DNA from: Bacteroidales bacterium
GTDB lineage: Bacteria; Bacteroidota; Bacteroidia; Bacteroidales; UBA932
DNA length: 11,408 nt
Direction: 5' to 3'
NCBI GenBank assembly: GCA_024681565.1
Contig: JAILAO010000138.1
Coordinates: 1 to 11,408 of the forward strand
The position numbers and the translations under genes are program-made. Shown piece by piece: positions 1-8,136 of this stretch (positions are counted from its first letter, which is position 1; the number at the start of each line of letters is the position of its first letter). Below the pieces are notes generated by a model. The model saw nothing but the letters and a program-made list of their open reading frames with translations, did not search any database and was not told where the DNA came from.

Positions 1-694
1 CCCGGTCCACATAGACCGGATAGAGGCGCGCCCCCTTCGGGGTCTGCAGCAGCGGGGCTTCCGGGGCCCGATCCGCGCATTTCAAAGAGTCAACCGATTG
101 TAAATATAACAAAATTTCATCACAAAGCGAATCCGTCAGTGGAATTTCTCGAATTTTGTCACCTTTTCCCCGGACCCGCAGCTCCCGGCGGGAAAAATCC
201 ACGGAATCACGGTTGAGAGAGATGAGCTCGGCTCGGCGCAGCCCCGTCCCATAAAGCATCCCGAGGATCATCCGCTGGAGCTGGTCCTCATATTTTCCGT
301 ATTCCAGGACACCTTTCGTCTGTTCGAAATACTGGCGCATCGCATCCTCCCGATAAAACGACGGGAGGCGTTTCTCCTGCCTGGGCCTGGGTACCAGACG
401 GACGGGATTGCTTTCCAGCAAGCCCTCCTTGATCAGGAACTTGCAGAACCCGCTCAGCACGCTCAGGTGCAGGCTCACCGTCTTCGCACTCTCCTTCCGT
501 TCATCCAGCAGATACACTTCATAAGAGCGAATCGTCTGCACGGAAAGCACTTCGCTCCACGGCAAGCTGCCGCCGGAGGCGTCTGACCGTTCGGAAAACA
601 AAAGGAATTCTTCGAGCACCCCGCGATAGATCTCGCAGGTACGGGGAGAATAACGGCGGACGGACGTCAGATATTGGATATAACGGTCCATCAT
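1..694 (-). CDS. XerC/XerD-type tyrosine recombinase, C-terminus cut by left window edge
   Basis: Probably acts on chromosome-dimer resolution or a related site-specific recombination. The visible 231 codons have an N-terminal SAM-like DNA-binding domain (about residues 1-105, with YSPRTCEIYRGVLEEF and NPVRLVPRPRQEKRLP) and then the start of the catalytic domain. YGTGLRRAELISL (148-160) carries the first catalytic Arg (R153), and RGKGDKIREIPL (175-186) carries the catalytic Lys (K177). The HxxR box and the nucleophilic Tyr must lie beyond position 1; family members are about 290-310 residues, so roughly a quarter is missing. The start is an ATGATG: the first ATG (694-692) overlaps the TGA stop of cca by 4 bases, and the second begins at 691. 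Either could be used, and both suggest translational coupling to cca. Neither an integrase of a mobile element nor XerD is excluded, but no attachment site or cargo is visible, and the cca neighbourhood suggests a chromosomal Xer protein. Confidence 0.88.
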   Translation of the reverse strand, partial: MMDRYIQYLTSVRRYSPRTCEIYRGVLEEFLLFSERSDASGGSLPWSEVLSVQTIRSYEVYLLDERKESAKTVSLHLSVLSGFCKFLIKEGLLESNPVRLVPRPRQEKRLPSFYREDAMRQYFEQTKGVLEYGKYEDQLQRMILGMLYGTGLRRAELISLNRDSVDFSRRELRVRGKGDKIREIPLTDSLCDEILLYLQSVDSLKCADRAPEAPLLQTPKGARLYPVYVDR

Positions 695-2115
695 ACTTCA
701 TGCAGTCCGAGCTCGGGAGCCCGCTGCCGCATATAGGCATCGGCCTCCTCGAAATTGTTGCCGATCACCCCGTCCAGGATCGCCTCCTTGACCATCTCCT
801 TGAGCTGGCCGATCTCGGAGCAGGGCGGGATGCCATAGACCTGCATCACATAGTTGCCGTCGATCGGATTCTTGAAATTGCGGATGGCATCCTTCGCCTC
901 CACCTCTACGAGCTTGCGCTTCACCAGTTCGAAATTGCCCCGGATCCGGGCCACTTTCGCCTCGTTCTTGGAAGTGATGTCCGCATTGCAGAGCACCATC
1001 AGGTCATCGATGTCGTCGCCGGCATCGAAAAGCAGCCGGCGGACAGCAGAATCGGTGACTTCTTCATCCACCAGCGCGATCGGGCGCAGATGGAGCCGGA
1101 CAAGTTTCTGGACATATTTCATCTCATCGAGCGGCAGACGAAGCCGGTCGAATATCCTGGGAACCATCCGGGCGCCGATCACCTCGTGCCCGTGGAAGGT
1201 CCAGCCCTGGGCCGGATCATATCGCTTGCTCGCCGGTTTGCCGATATCGTGCAGGAGCGCCGCCCAGCGAAGCCAAAGATTATCAGACACCTCCGCCACA
1301 TTGGTCAGCACCGCCAGGGAATGGGCGAAATTGTCCTTGTGGCCGCGGCCGTCCACCGTTTCCACGCCCTTGAGGGCCAGCAGTTCCGGCAGGACATATT
1401 TGAGCAGGCCGGCCTCCTCCATCAGTTCGAAGGCCATCGCCGGACGGTCCGTCACCAGCATCTTGTTGAGTTCCTCCGCGATGCGTTCGCAGGAAAGGAT
1501 CTTCAGCCGGTCGGCCATCCGCCGCATCGAATCCATGGATTCAGGAACAATGGTGAAAACATGGTCGTCCGTGGAGAGTTTGGTCGCAAAGCGGACGGCG
1601 CGCAGCATCCGCAGCGGATCGTCCGAATAGGTCGTGTCGGGATCCAGCGGTGTGCGGATGATGCCGGCATTCAGGTCGCGGATGCCGCCGAACGGATCCA
1701 CCAGCGCCCCGTAATCCTCTTTCTGGAGGGAAAACGCCATCGCATTGATGGTGAAATCCCGACGCTGCTGATCATCCTCCAGCGTACCGTTCTCCACGAT
1801 GGGTTTGCGGGACTCGCGGCGGTAAGACTCCTTGCGGGCGCCGACGAATTCGACTTCGTCACCGCGATAATGGAGCATCGCCGTACCGAAATTCTTGAAA
1901 TAAGACACGTGCTGCTTCGTCCGCTCCCCGACGGCCCGGGCGAATTCGATCCCGCTTCCCTCCACGACAATGTCGATGTCATTGCCGGCACGGCCCAGGA
2001 AACAATCACGCACATAGCCGCCGATCACAAAGGCGCGTACTCCCCGTTCGGCTGCAATCTCGCTGACAACGCGGAAAACGGGACGGTTCAGAAACTGGTC
2101 AGTTATTGTGGGCAT
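691..2115 (-). CDS. cca: CCA tRNA nucleotidyltransferase with HD domain
   Basis: Adds or repairs the 3'-terminal CCA of tRNAs from CTP and ATP in the cytoplasm. This 474-residue protein is a class II nucleotidyltransferase. GGYVRD (32-37) and the metal-binding DID (46-48) form the polymerase active site. RRDFTINAMA (118-127) and DDPLRMLRAVRFA (165-177) are the nucleotide-recognition and neck motifs of the poly(A)-polymerase/CCA family. A C-terminal HD domain follows, with an upstream His (H265), the HD pair at 289-290 in LLHDIGKP, and FHGH (307-310), so it may have phosphohydrolase activity. Length and domain order fit a complete bacterial enzyme. The ATG at 2115 lies inside the preceding HsdR-N gene, giving a 13-base overlap, and the TGA stop overlaps the recombinase start. 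An A-adding or CC-adding specialist cannot be excluded from sequence alone, but a single full enzyme is the simplest reading. Confidence 0.95.
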   Translation of the reverse strand: MPTITDQFLNRPVFRVVSEIAAERGVRAFVIGGYVRDCFLGRAGNDIDIVVEGSGIEFARAVGERTKQHVSYFKNFGTAMLHYRGDEVEFVGARKESYRRESRKPIVENGTLEDDQQRRDFTINAMAFSLQKEDYGALVDPFGGIRDLNAGIIRTPLDPDTTYSDDPLRMLRAVRFATKLSTDDHVFTIVPESMDSMRRMADRLKILSCERIAEELNKMLVTDRPAMAFELMEEAGLLKYVLPELLALKGVETVDGRGHKDNFAHSLAVLTNVAEVSDNLWLRWAALLHDIGKPASKRYDPAQGWTFHGHEVIGARMVPRIFDRLRLPLDEMKYVQKLVRLHLRPIALVDEEVTDSAVRRLLFDAGDDIDDLMVLCNADITSKNEAKVARIRGNFELVKRKLVEVEAKDAIRNFKNPIDGNYVMQVYGIPPCSEIGQLKEMVKEAILDGVIGNNFEEADAYMRQRAPELGLHEV

Positions 2116-2504
2116 AGCATTTCTTCATAGCTGGGGACATGGTCAAACGGGATGAACCTTTCCCCTTCCAGCCTGTAAAGATACGTCTTTTTTCCGTTAG
2201 TGACCATGAGAAAACGCACACCCAGCACCGAATTGTAGCGCATCGCCTGTTCCAGGACCGCGGGAGTGAGCTCTACTTCAGGACGTTTGCACTCCACGAC
2301 GGCGAGCGGAACACCGTCGCGGCCAGACACGACAATATCCGCCCGATACGCTTTCCGGCCGAACGTGAACCCCACTTCGCTCATCATCATATGCTCCGGG
2401 ACGCCGAAAGCCTCCCGGAGCTGGATGATAAACCACTGCCGCACCCGTTCTTCGGGTGTGGCAGCGACTTCTTTTTTGCGGAGAGGGTCCCAGATCAGTG
2501 CCAT
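2103..2504 (-). CDS. Stand-alone HsdR N-terminal (PD-(D/E)XK nuclease-like) domain protein
   Basis: A 133-residue protein resembling the N-terminal nuclease domain of type I restriction R subunits (HSDR_N_2 type). The PD-(D/E)XK signature is visible: RADIVV with D56, then VVECKRP with E71 and K73, followed by Q86xxxY90 (QAMRY), a pair typical of type I nuclease domains. The N-terminus (DPLRKKEVAATPEERVRQ, residues 6-23) matches a family common in Bacteroidota. No helicase domain follows, and no hsdM or hsdS gene lies nearby, so this is not a restriction system as seen here. It is soluble, with no signal peptide. The ATG at 2504 is 3 bases after the araB stop (TAG, GGG, ATG), so the gene should be co-transcribed and perhaps translationally coupled with araB. 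Its end overlaps the cca start by 13 bases. Its biological role is unknown to me; the intact catalytic residues suggest real nuclease activity, which is inference. Confidence 0.85.
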   Translation of the reverse strand: MALIWDPLRKKEVAATPEERVRQWFIIQLREAFGVPEHMMMSEVGFTFGRKAYRADIVVSGRDGVPLAVVECKRPEVELTPAVLEQAMRYNSVLGVRFLMVTNGKKTYLYRLEGERFIPFDHVPSYEEMLCPQ

Positions 2505-2507
2505 CCC

Positions 2508-4103
2508 CTATTTTTTACAGCGGACCGCCGTTTCTTCGACAGGCAGGCAATCCCTGTACTGCTCGATCCAGGCATTGAATCCGTCCACATCGGCCGGGTC
2601 CGGTTGCACCTGTACGCCTTCGTTGCCTGCGAAGACGATCTGGTCCAGCCAGGAATCGAGCGACAGGCCGCCGGGATTGTCCACACAGAACGCAGCCAGC
2701 AGGGCGATACCCCAGGCGCCGCCTTCCCCCGCGGTCTCCATCACGGAGATCGGGGAATTCAGCGCGGCGGCGAGGAAACGCTGTCCCACGCCTTTCGTCT
2801 TGAAGAGGCCGCCGTGTCCCGTAATGCGGGACACCTTGACCTGCTCCTCGCCGAAGAGGATATCATTGCCGATCTTGAGGACACCGACCGACGCGTACAG
2901 ATGCGCCCGCATCAGGTTGGCGAGTGTGAAACGGTCGGAAGCGCGGCGGACAAGCAGCGGGCAGCCTTCGGCAAGGCCCGTGACCGGTTCGCCGGAGATG
3001 TAGTTGTAGGAGAGCAGGCCGCCGCAGTCCGTGTCGCCCTGCAGGGCCACTTCGAACAGGCGCGTGAAAAGTTCTCCCCGATCGACCTTGTTCCCCATCA
3101 TCTGCTGGAATTCGGCGAAGACGTTCACCCAGGCGTTGATGTCGGACGTACAGTTGTTGCAATGGACCATCGCCACCGGGCTGCCGGCCGGCGTCGTGAC
3201 GATATCGATCACCTCATACGGCTGGGACAGATCCTTTTCCAGAACGATCATCGAGAAGGAAGAGGTCCCGGCGGAGACATTGCCGGTGCGGGGCCTGACC
3301 GCATTGGTCGCGACCATGCCGGTTCCGGCATCGCCTTCCGGCGGACAGAACGGGGCGCCGGGCATCAGCTGTCCGGACGGATCCAGAAGCAGGGCCCCTT
3401 CCGGGGTCAGGCTGCCGGCGTCGGCACCCGCCGGAAGGCACTTCGGCAGGATGTCGCGCAACTTCCAGGGGAAATGTTTCGACGCAATGAGAGTGTCGAA
3501 CTTCCTGACCATGCCGGCGTTGTAATCTTTCGCCTGCGGATCCACCGGGATCATGCCGGAAGCATCGCCGATGCCGAGGACCTTCTCGCCCGTGAGCTGC
3601 CAGTGAACGTAGCCGGCCAGCGTGGTCAGGCAGTAGATCTTGTCCACATGCTCTTCCCCGTTCAGGATAGCCTGATAAAGGTGGGAGATGCTCCAGCGGA
3701 GCGGAATGTTGAAATGGAACAGGTCGGAGAGTTCCGCGGCGGCGGCACCGGTGTTGGTGTTGCGCCAGGTGCGGAACGGCACCAGGATCTTGCCGTCAAT
3801 ACCGAAAGGCATATAGCCGTGCATCATCGCGCTGACGCCGATGGCGGCCAGGCGCCGGATCTCACAGCCGTATTCCGCCTTCACCTGGGCACGCAGGTCG
3901 GCGTAACTGGCCTGCAGGCCCCTGTGGATGGCCTCGATGCTATAGGTCCAGAGCCCGTCCTCAAGCTGGTTTTCCCATTCATGGCTGCCCTGGGCGAGCG
4001 GTTTGAAGTCGGGACCGATGAGCACGGACTTGATGCGGGTCGAGCCCAGTTCGATGCCCAGGACGGCACTCCCGGATTCGATGAGGGTTTTCGCGTCGGT
4101 CAT
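2508..4103 (-). CDS. araB: Ribulokinase, FGGY carbohydrate kinase family
   Basis: Phosphorylates L-ribulose to L-ribulose 5-phosphate with ATP in the cytosol, the second step of arabinose breakdown. The 531-residue protein has both FGGY ATPase lobes. The N-terminal phosphate-1 loop is GIELGSTRIKSVLI (16-29). SAMMHGYMPF (91-100) and RTWRNTNT (111-118) line the sugar site. EGDAGTG (256-262) supplies the likely catalytic Asp D258, and TGNVSAGTSS (273-282) is the phosphate-2 region. The C-terminal FGGY signature region begins at ITGHGGLFKTKGVGQ and ends at TAGEGGAWGIALLAA. From sequence alone a xylulokinase or other sugar kinase is possible; the ribulokinase call rests on its position one base after araA, with araD in the same cluster. 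It is shorter than E. coli AraB (566 residues), as I expect for Bacteroidetes members. The ATG at 4103 is separated from the araA stop by a single base. Confidence 0.9.
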   Translation of the reverse strand: MTDAKTLIESGSAVLGIELGSTRIKSVLIGPDFKPLAQGSHEWENQLEDGLWTYSIEAIHRGLQASYADLRAQVKAEYGCEIRRLAAIGVSAMMHGYMPFGIDGKILVPFRTWRNTNTGAAAAELSDLFHFNIPLRWSISHLYQAILNGEEHVDKIYCLTTLAGYVHWQLTGEKVLGIGDASGMIPVDPQAKDYNAGMVRKFDTLIASKHFPWKLRDILPKCLPAGADAGSLTPEGALLLDPSGQLMPGAPFCPPEGDAGTGMVATNAVRPRTGNVSAGTSSFSMIVLEKDLSQPYEVIDIVTTPAGSPVAMVHCNNCTSDINAWVNVFAEFQQMMGNKVDRGELFTRLFEVALQGDTDCGGLLSYNYISGEPVTGLAEGCPLLVRRASDRFTLANLMRAHLYASVGVLKIGNDILFGEEQVKVSRITGHGGLFKTKGVGQRFLAAALNSPISVMETAGEGGAWGIALLAAFCVDNPGGLSLDSWLDQIVFAGNEGVQVQPDPADVDGFNAWIEQYRDCLPVEETAVRCKK

Positions 4104-4104
4104 C

Positions 4105-5640
4105 TTACTTCAGCGCTTTGTTCAGGAGATAATAGACTTCGTTCATCCGCAGTTCACGCTTGAACTGGTGGATGGTGGTATCCTTCCCGATATGGATGAA
4201 CTCGATCCCGGTGAATTCCGCAAAATCGCCCCAGTATTCGGCCGTGATGTCATAGCTGAAGGCCGAATGGTGGGTGCCGCCGGCCAGGATCCAGGCGCAG
4301 GCTCCGATCTCGAAGCTCGGACGGGGGATCCAGAGGGCCGATGCCACGGGCAGTTTGGGCATGGGTTTGGGTTCGATGCAGTCCACATCCTGTACGATGA
4401 CACGGAAGCGGTTGCCGAGATCCACGACGGTCGCCTTGGCTCCGGGTCCGGTCTTGGACGTGAAGACCAGGCGGGCGGTCGGCTGCTTGCGGATGCCGAT
4501 GCCGAGGAAATGCACCTCGAGTTTGGGTTTGTCGCTCGCGATCATCGGACAGACCTCCAGCATGTGGCTCTGCAGGCAGGAGGACTTGTCCCCGGCAAAA
4601 TTGAGGGTATAGTCTTCCAGGAAGGAGCAGCCGCCGGGGAGACCCTGGGACATGACCCAGAGCGTACGCTGCAGGCAGGCGGTCTTCCAGTCGCCCTCTG
4701 CGCCGAAGCCATAACCTTCGACCATGAGCCGCTGGGTAGCCAGACCTGGAATCTGGTCGAAACCGACGAAATCCGGGGCATCCACATCGGCATCGCCGAG
4801 GTCGTCGAAGTTGGTGGTGAAGGCCGTAGCGCCCTCGTCCTCCAGGACGCGGCGGATGGCGATCTCGGCCCGGGCGGCGTTGCGCACCTTTTCCCAGTAC
4901 ACTTCGGGACCGGTCTCGTCGATCTTGATGGTATAGAGCTTCTTATACTCCTCCACCAGGGCGTCGGTATCGGCATCCGACACCTTCTTGAGGTATTCCA
5001 TCAGGGAGGAGACCGGATAATAGTCGACATGATAGCCCAGGCGCTGTTCGAACTCGACACGGTCACCGTCCGTGACGGCCACGTTGTTCATGTTCATGCC
5101 GAACATGAGGCAACGGACCTTGCGGGCATCGGCCAGGGCAGCGCTCACACGCGCCCAGATGGCAATGCGGCGCTGGGCCTCGGGACTCTTCCAGTAGCCG
5201 ACCACGACTTTGCGCGGGACGCGCATCCGGGCACAGATGTGTCCGAACTCGATGTCGCCGTGGGCGCTCTGGTTGAGATTCATGAAGTCCATGTCGATAT
5301 CGTCCCAGGGAATCTCGGCGTTGTACTGGGTATGGAAGTGGAGAAGCGGTTTCTTCAGGTCCTGAAGTCCCTTGATCCACATTTTCGCAGGGGAAAAGGT
5401 GTGCATCCAGGTGATGACACCGACACACGCGGGCGCGTTATTGGCGGCGTTCATCACGTCTTCGACCTCACGGCTGCTGTTGGCCGTACCCTTATAAACG
5501 ATCTTGACGGGGATGTTGCCGGAGGCGTTCAGGCCCTCCACCATCTCCTTGGAATGTCCGTCCACGGCGACGACGGCATCTCCGCCATACAGGAGCTGCG
5601 CGCCGGTCACCCACCATAATTCGCAATTATCAAATGCCAT
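4105..5640 (-). CDS. araA: L-arabinose isomerase
   Basis: Converts L-arabinose to L-ribulose in the cytosol using a divalent metal, usually Mn2+. The protein has 511 residues against about 500 for E. coli AraA. Active-site elements line up with the family: GFGAEGDWKTA (311-321, metal ligand E315), CSFLEDYTLNF (338-348, E342), SHMLEVCP (358-365, H359) and AGGTHHSAFS (453-462, H457/H458). The N-terminus ELWWVTGAQLLYG (7-19) is the usual start of AraA, which supports the ATG at 5640. It follows araD after a 24-base A+T-rich gap, the second-widest spacing in the cluster, and precedes araB by one base. No truncation or missing catalytic residue is seen. This is the most specific evidence that the cluster serves L-arabinose, although some AraA enzymes also act on D-galactose. 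Confidence 0.97.
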   Translation of the reverse strand: MAFDNCELWWVTGAQLLYGGDAVVAVDGHSKEMVEGLNASGNIPVKIVYKGTANSSREVEDVMNAANNAPACVGVITWMHTFSPAKMWIKGLQDLKKPLLHFHTQYNAEIPWDDIDMDFMNLNQSAHGDIEFGHICARMRVPRKVVVGYWKSPEAQRRIAIWARVSAALADARKVRCLMFGMNMNNVAVTDGDRVEFEQRLGYHVDYYPVSSLMEYLKKVSDADTDALVEEYKKLYTIKIDETGPEVYWEKVRNAARAEIAIRRVLEDEGATAFTTNFDDLGDADVDAPDFVGFDQIPGLATQRLMVEGYGFGAEGDWKTACLQRTLWVMSQGLPGGCSFLEDYTLNFAGDKSSCLQSHMLEVCPMIASDKPKLEVHFLGIGIRKQPTARLVFTSKTGPGAKATVVDLGNRFRVIVQDVDCIEPKPMPKLPVASALWIPRPSFEIGACAWILAGGTHHSAFSYDITAEYWGDFAEFTGIEFIHIGKDTTIHQFKRELRMNEVYYLLNKALK

Positions 5641-5664
5641 ATCGGTATAGTTTTAATGTTGTTT

Positions 5665-6393
5665 TTATTTCTTTTTCTGCCCATAATAGGCATTGGGGCC
5701 GTGTTTCCGGCTGTAGTGTTTCTCGACGAGGAGCTTGTTCATCCTGGGAACGAAATCCGAAATATAGATGCCGCTCAGTTTGCCGGCCGTATTGATGTCC
5801 ACGGAGATGGAAGCCATCTTGGCCACTTCTTCCAGGACCACGGCGTTGTGGACGGCATTGTCGGCGTCCTTTCCCCAGGTGAAGGGGCCGTGATTGCGCA
5901 CCAGCACGCCGGGGGTATCGTCCGGATTCATCTTCCTGAAACGCTCGACGATGACGTTGCCGGTCTCCTTCTCGTATTCCCCGAAGACCTCCGCCTTCTT
6001 CATATTGCGCGTACAGGGGATATCGTCATGGAAATAATCCGCATGCGTCGTACCGATGTTCGGGATATCCATGCCGGCCTGTGCCCAGGCGGTGGCATAG
6101 GTGGAGTGGGTATGCACCACGCCTCCGATATTCGGGAAGGCCTTGTAAAGCACCAGATGGGTCGGCGTGTCGGAAGAAGGGTTGAGACTCCCCTCCACCA
6201 CCTTGCCGTCCAGGTTGACGACCACCATGTCCTCGGCTTTCATATCGTCATAGCTCACGCCCGAAGGTTTGATGACGACCAGGCCGCTGGCGCGGTCGAT
6301 GGCGGAGACATTGCCCCAGGTGAAGATGACCAGGCCGTGTTTGACGAGGTCCAGGTTGGCCTTGCAGACCTTTGCTTTCAATTCTTCAAGCAT
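5665..6393 (-). CDS. araD: L-ribulose-5-phosphate 4-epimerase
   Basis: Epimerises L-ribulose 5-phosphate to D-xylulose 5-phosphate, joining arabinose breakdown to the pentose phosphate pathway. It is a class II aldolase/epimerase fold protein of 242 residues (E. coli AraD has 231). Zinc ligands are HTH (94-96) and H168 in VRNHGPF. D75 in SSDTPTH and the TTHADYF stretch (115-121) match the AraD active site. The C-terminal HGPNAYYGQ places the conserved catalytic Tyr near the end, as in E. coli AraD, which separates it from fuculose-phosphate aldolases. GNVS (27-30) and KPSG (42-45) form the phosphate-binding site. The ATG at 6393 is 3 bases after the stop of the transporter gene, so coupled expression is likely. 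A ribulose/xylulose-5-phosphate epimerase of another pathway (UlaF or SgbE type) has the same fold, but araA and araB next to it settle the assignment. Confidence 0.95.
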   Translation of the reverse strand: MLEELKAKVCKANLDLVKHGLVIFTWGNVSAIDRASGLVVIKPSGVSYDDMKAEDMVVVNLDGKVVEGSLNPSSDTPTHLVLYKAFPNIGGVVHTHSTYATAWAQAGMDIPNIGTTHADYFHDDIPCTRNMKKAEVFGEYEKETGNVIVERFRKMNPDDTPGVLVRNHGPFTWGKDADNAVHNAVVLEEVAKMASISVDINTAGKLSGIYISDFVPRMNKLLVEKHYSRKHGPNAYYGQKKK

Positions 6394-6396
6394 AGA

Positions 6397-8118
6397 CTAC
6401 CAGAAATAGATGTAGAAAGCGACCGTGAAGGCCAGGATGATAACGGTATGGACGATGTCCCAGGGACCCCAGGAAGCACGGGTGACCGCCTTCTGTTCGG
6501 CCGTGGCCGTACCGAAGCAGAGGCCCTGGACCTGCGCCTCGGAAGGCTTCGGGGTCAGCAGCGTAACCACGATGGCCAGCACGACGCAGAAGAGGAACAT
6601 CCAGACGCAGAACGCGTACACGTTCAGTTCATTGAAGATGAAGGTGAACACGTTGTGGGACTCCGGGTTGATGATCATCGTGATCAGTCGGGTAAAGCCG
6701 AGGACAAGACCCACGATCAGGGTCCACATACCGGCCTTGGGAGAGGTTTTCTTCCAGCAGATACCGAGCAGGAACACGGCGGCGATGGCCGGGGCGAGAA
6801 GGCTCTGCACGCTCTGGATATAATTGTAGAGGCTCTTGCCCATGCGCTGGATGACGAAAATCCACAGCACGCCGAGCACGACCACCACAACCGTGGCGAT
6901 ACGGCCGATCCGGACGAGTTTCTTCTCATCGGTATCCGGGTGCTTGCGTTTGTAGATATCGATGGTATAGAGCATTGCGGACGAGTTGTAGAGCGAAGCC
7001 AGGGAACTCATCAGGGCGGCCAGGATACCGCAGATCACAACGCCTTTCAGACCGACCGGCAACAGGGTGTTGACCAGCATCGGGAAGGCGATGTCGGGGT
7101 TGGAGACGGTACCGTCGGGATTGACGCCGAGGGCGGCGGCAAGGGTCTGTCCGATGGCGGAGTCGGGGGTCTTGGTGAGCGCGAAGGCGATCATGCCCGG
7201 AATCAGGAACAGGAACACCGGAAGGAGCTTGAGGTAAGCGCCGAAGATGGTACCGCGGCGGGCTTCCTTCTGGTCCTTTCCGGAAAGGACGCGCTGGACG
7301 ATGAACTGGTCGGTACACCAGTACCAGAATCCGATGATGGCGGAGCCGAAGAGGGCGCCGTACCACGGGAACTCCGGATCCTGTCCGCTGCGCATGAGCG
7401 AGGTCATCGAATCGCCGTACTCATTGACGGGCTGTGCGGCGCAGATGTCCATCATGGCATTCCAGCCGCCGAGTTCACGCAGGCCGAGCCAGAGGATGAC
7501 CAGGGAGCCGACCAGCAGGATCGGCGTCTGCAGGACCGAGGTCTTGAGCACCGACTCCATGCCGCCGATGACGGTGTAGATCGCCGTGATGATCACGAGG
7601 GCCAGGGCTGCCACCCAGAAGTTGATGCCCAGCAGGGTGTTCAGCGCCAGGCCGCCGGCGAGGACGGTCACGGACACCTTGGTAAGGACATAGCTGGCAA
7701 GGGACAGCCAGGTGAGGATACCGCGGCTCTCCTTGCTGTAGCGCTTCTCGAGGAACTCAGGCATGGTATAGACCATGCTCCGCTCGTAGAACGGGACGAA
7801 GACCCAGCCCAGGATGAGGATCATCCAGCCCTGGATCTCCCAGTGGGCCTGGGCCATGCCGGCGGAGGCACCGGTACCGGCCAGACCGATCAGGTGCTCG
7901 GAACCGATGTTGGAGGCGAAGATGGATGCACCGATGGCGATCCACGTGGCCGAACGGCCGCTCAGAAAATAATCGCCGGAGGTCTCTTTCTTCTTGCGGG
8001 AGACATCCCAGCAAATCCACACCATCGCAAGGAAGAACAGACCGATGACGATCCAGTCCCAGGATGCGAGGGAAATACGGTTCAGGTCTGCGGCCTGAAG
8101 AGGCAGGATACTAAGCAT
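6397..8118 (-). CDS. Sodium/sugar symporter, SSS family (SGLT type), probable arabinose permease
   Basis: Inner-membrane Na+-coupled sugar uptake protein of 573 residues with about 14 hydrophobic segments, the last ending at the C-terminus (FYIYFW). Family marks are SGDYFLSGRSATW (47-59), ASNIGSEHLIGLAG (68-81, unwound first core helix), WYWCTDQFIVQR (265-276, the sugar-site motif of SGLT members) and MSSLASLYNSSA (370-381), whose serines form the Na2 site. Position between the mutarotase and araD makes L-arabinose the likely substrate, comparable to the permease called AraP in Bacteroides; this is inference from context, and glucose, galactose or xylose transport is possible. I chose the ATG at 8118; a GTG at 8124 is in frame two codons upstream but less likely. 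The gene begins 18 bases after galM and ends 3 bases before araD. Confidence 0.9.
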   Translation of the reverse strand: MLSILPLQAADLNRISLASWDWIVIGLFFLAMVWICWDVSRKKKETSGDYFLSGRSATWIAIGASIFASNIGSEHLIGLAGTGASAGMAQAHWEIQGWMILILGWVFVPFYERSMVYTMPEFLEKRYSKESRGILTWLSLASYVLTKVSVTVLAGGLALNTLLGINFWVAALALVIITAIYTVIGGMESVLKTSVLQTPILLVGSLVILWLGLRELGGWNAMMDICAAQPVNEYGDSMTSLMRSGQDPEFPWYGALFGSAIIGFWYWCTDQFIVQRVLSGKDQKEARRGTIFGAYLKLLPVFLFLIPGMIAFALTKTPDSAIGQTLAAALGVNPDGTVSNPDIAFPMLVNTLLPVGLKGVVICGILAALMSSLASLYNSSAMLYTIDIYKRKHPDTDEKKLVRIGRIATVVVVVLGVLWIFVIQRMGKSLYNYIQSVQSLLAPAIAAVFLLGICWKKTSPKAGMWTLIVGLVLGFTRLITMIINPESHNVFTFIFNELNVYAFCVWMFLFCVVLAIVVTLLTPKPSEAQVQGLCFGTATAEQKAVTRASWGPWDIVHTVIILAFTVAFYIYFW

Positions 8119-8136
8119 ATACACGTTGTTTATAGA

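Noticed and set aside
97..140. Promoter-like TTTG and TATATTTA on the minus strand within the recombinase gene
   Set aside because: The spacing is about 14 bases, too short for the Bacteroidetes pattern, and the -7 box is imperfect.
1..694. Integrase of a mobile element or integration into a tRNA gene
   Set aside because: There is no tRNA gene, direct repeat, cargo or composition shift of the whole gene, and it is translationally joined to cca, which fits a chromosomal Xer recombinase better.
519..740. A 73-codon minus-strand frame at the recombinase start
   Set aside because: It is out of frame with the recombinase, whose frame carries the recognisable DNA-binding and catalytic motifs, and it resembles no protein.
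2103..2504. Part of a type I restriction-modification system
   Set aside because: Only the nuclease-like domain is present; no helicase, methylase or specificity subunit is encoded in the window, and the neighbours are ara and tRNA genes.
8119..8124. GTG start for the symporter
   Set aside because: The ATG two codons downstream is the usual choice and the extra residues carry no conserved sequence.
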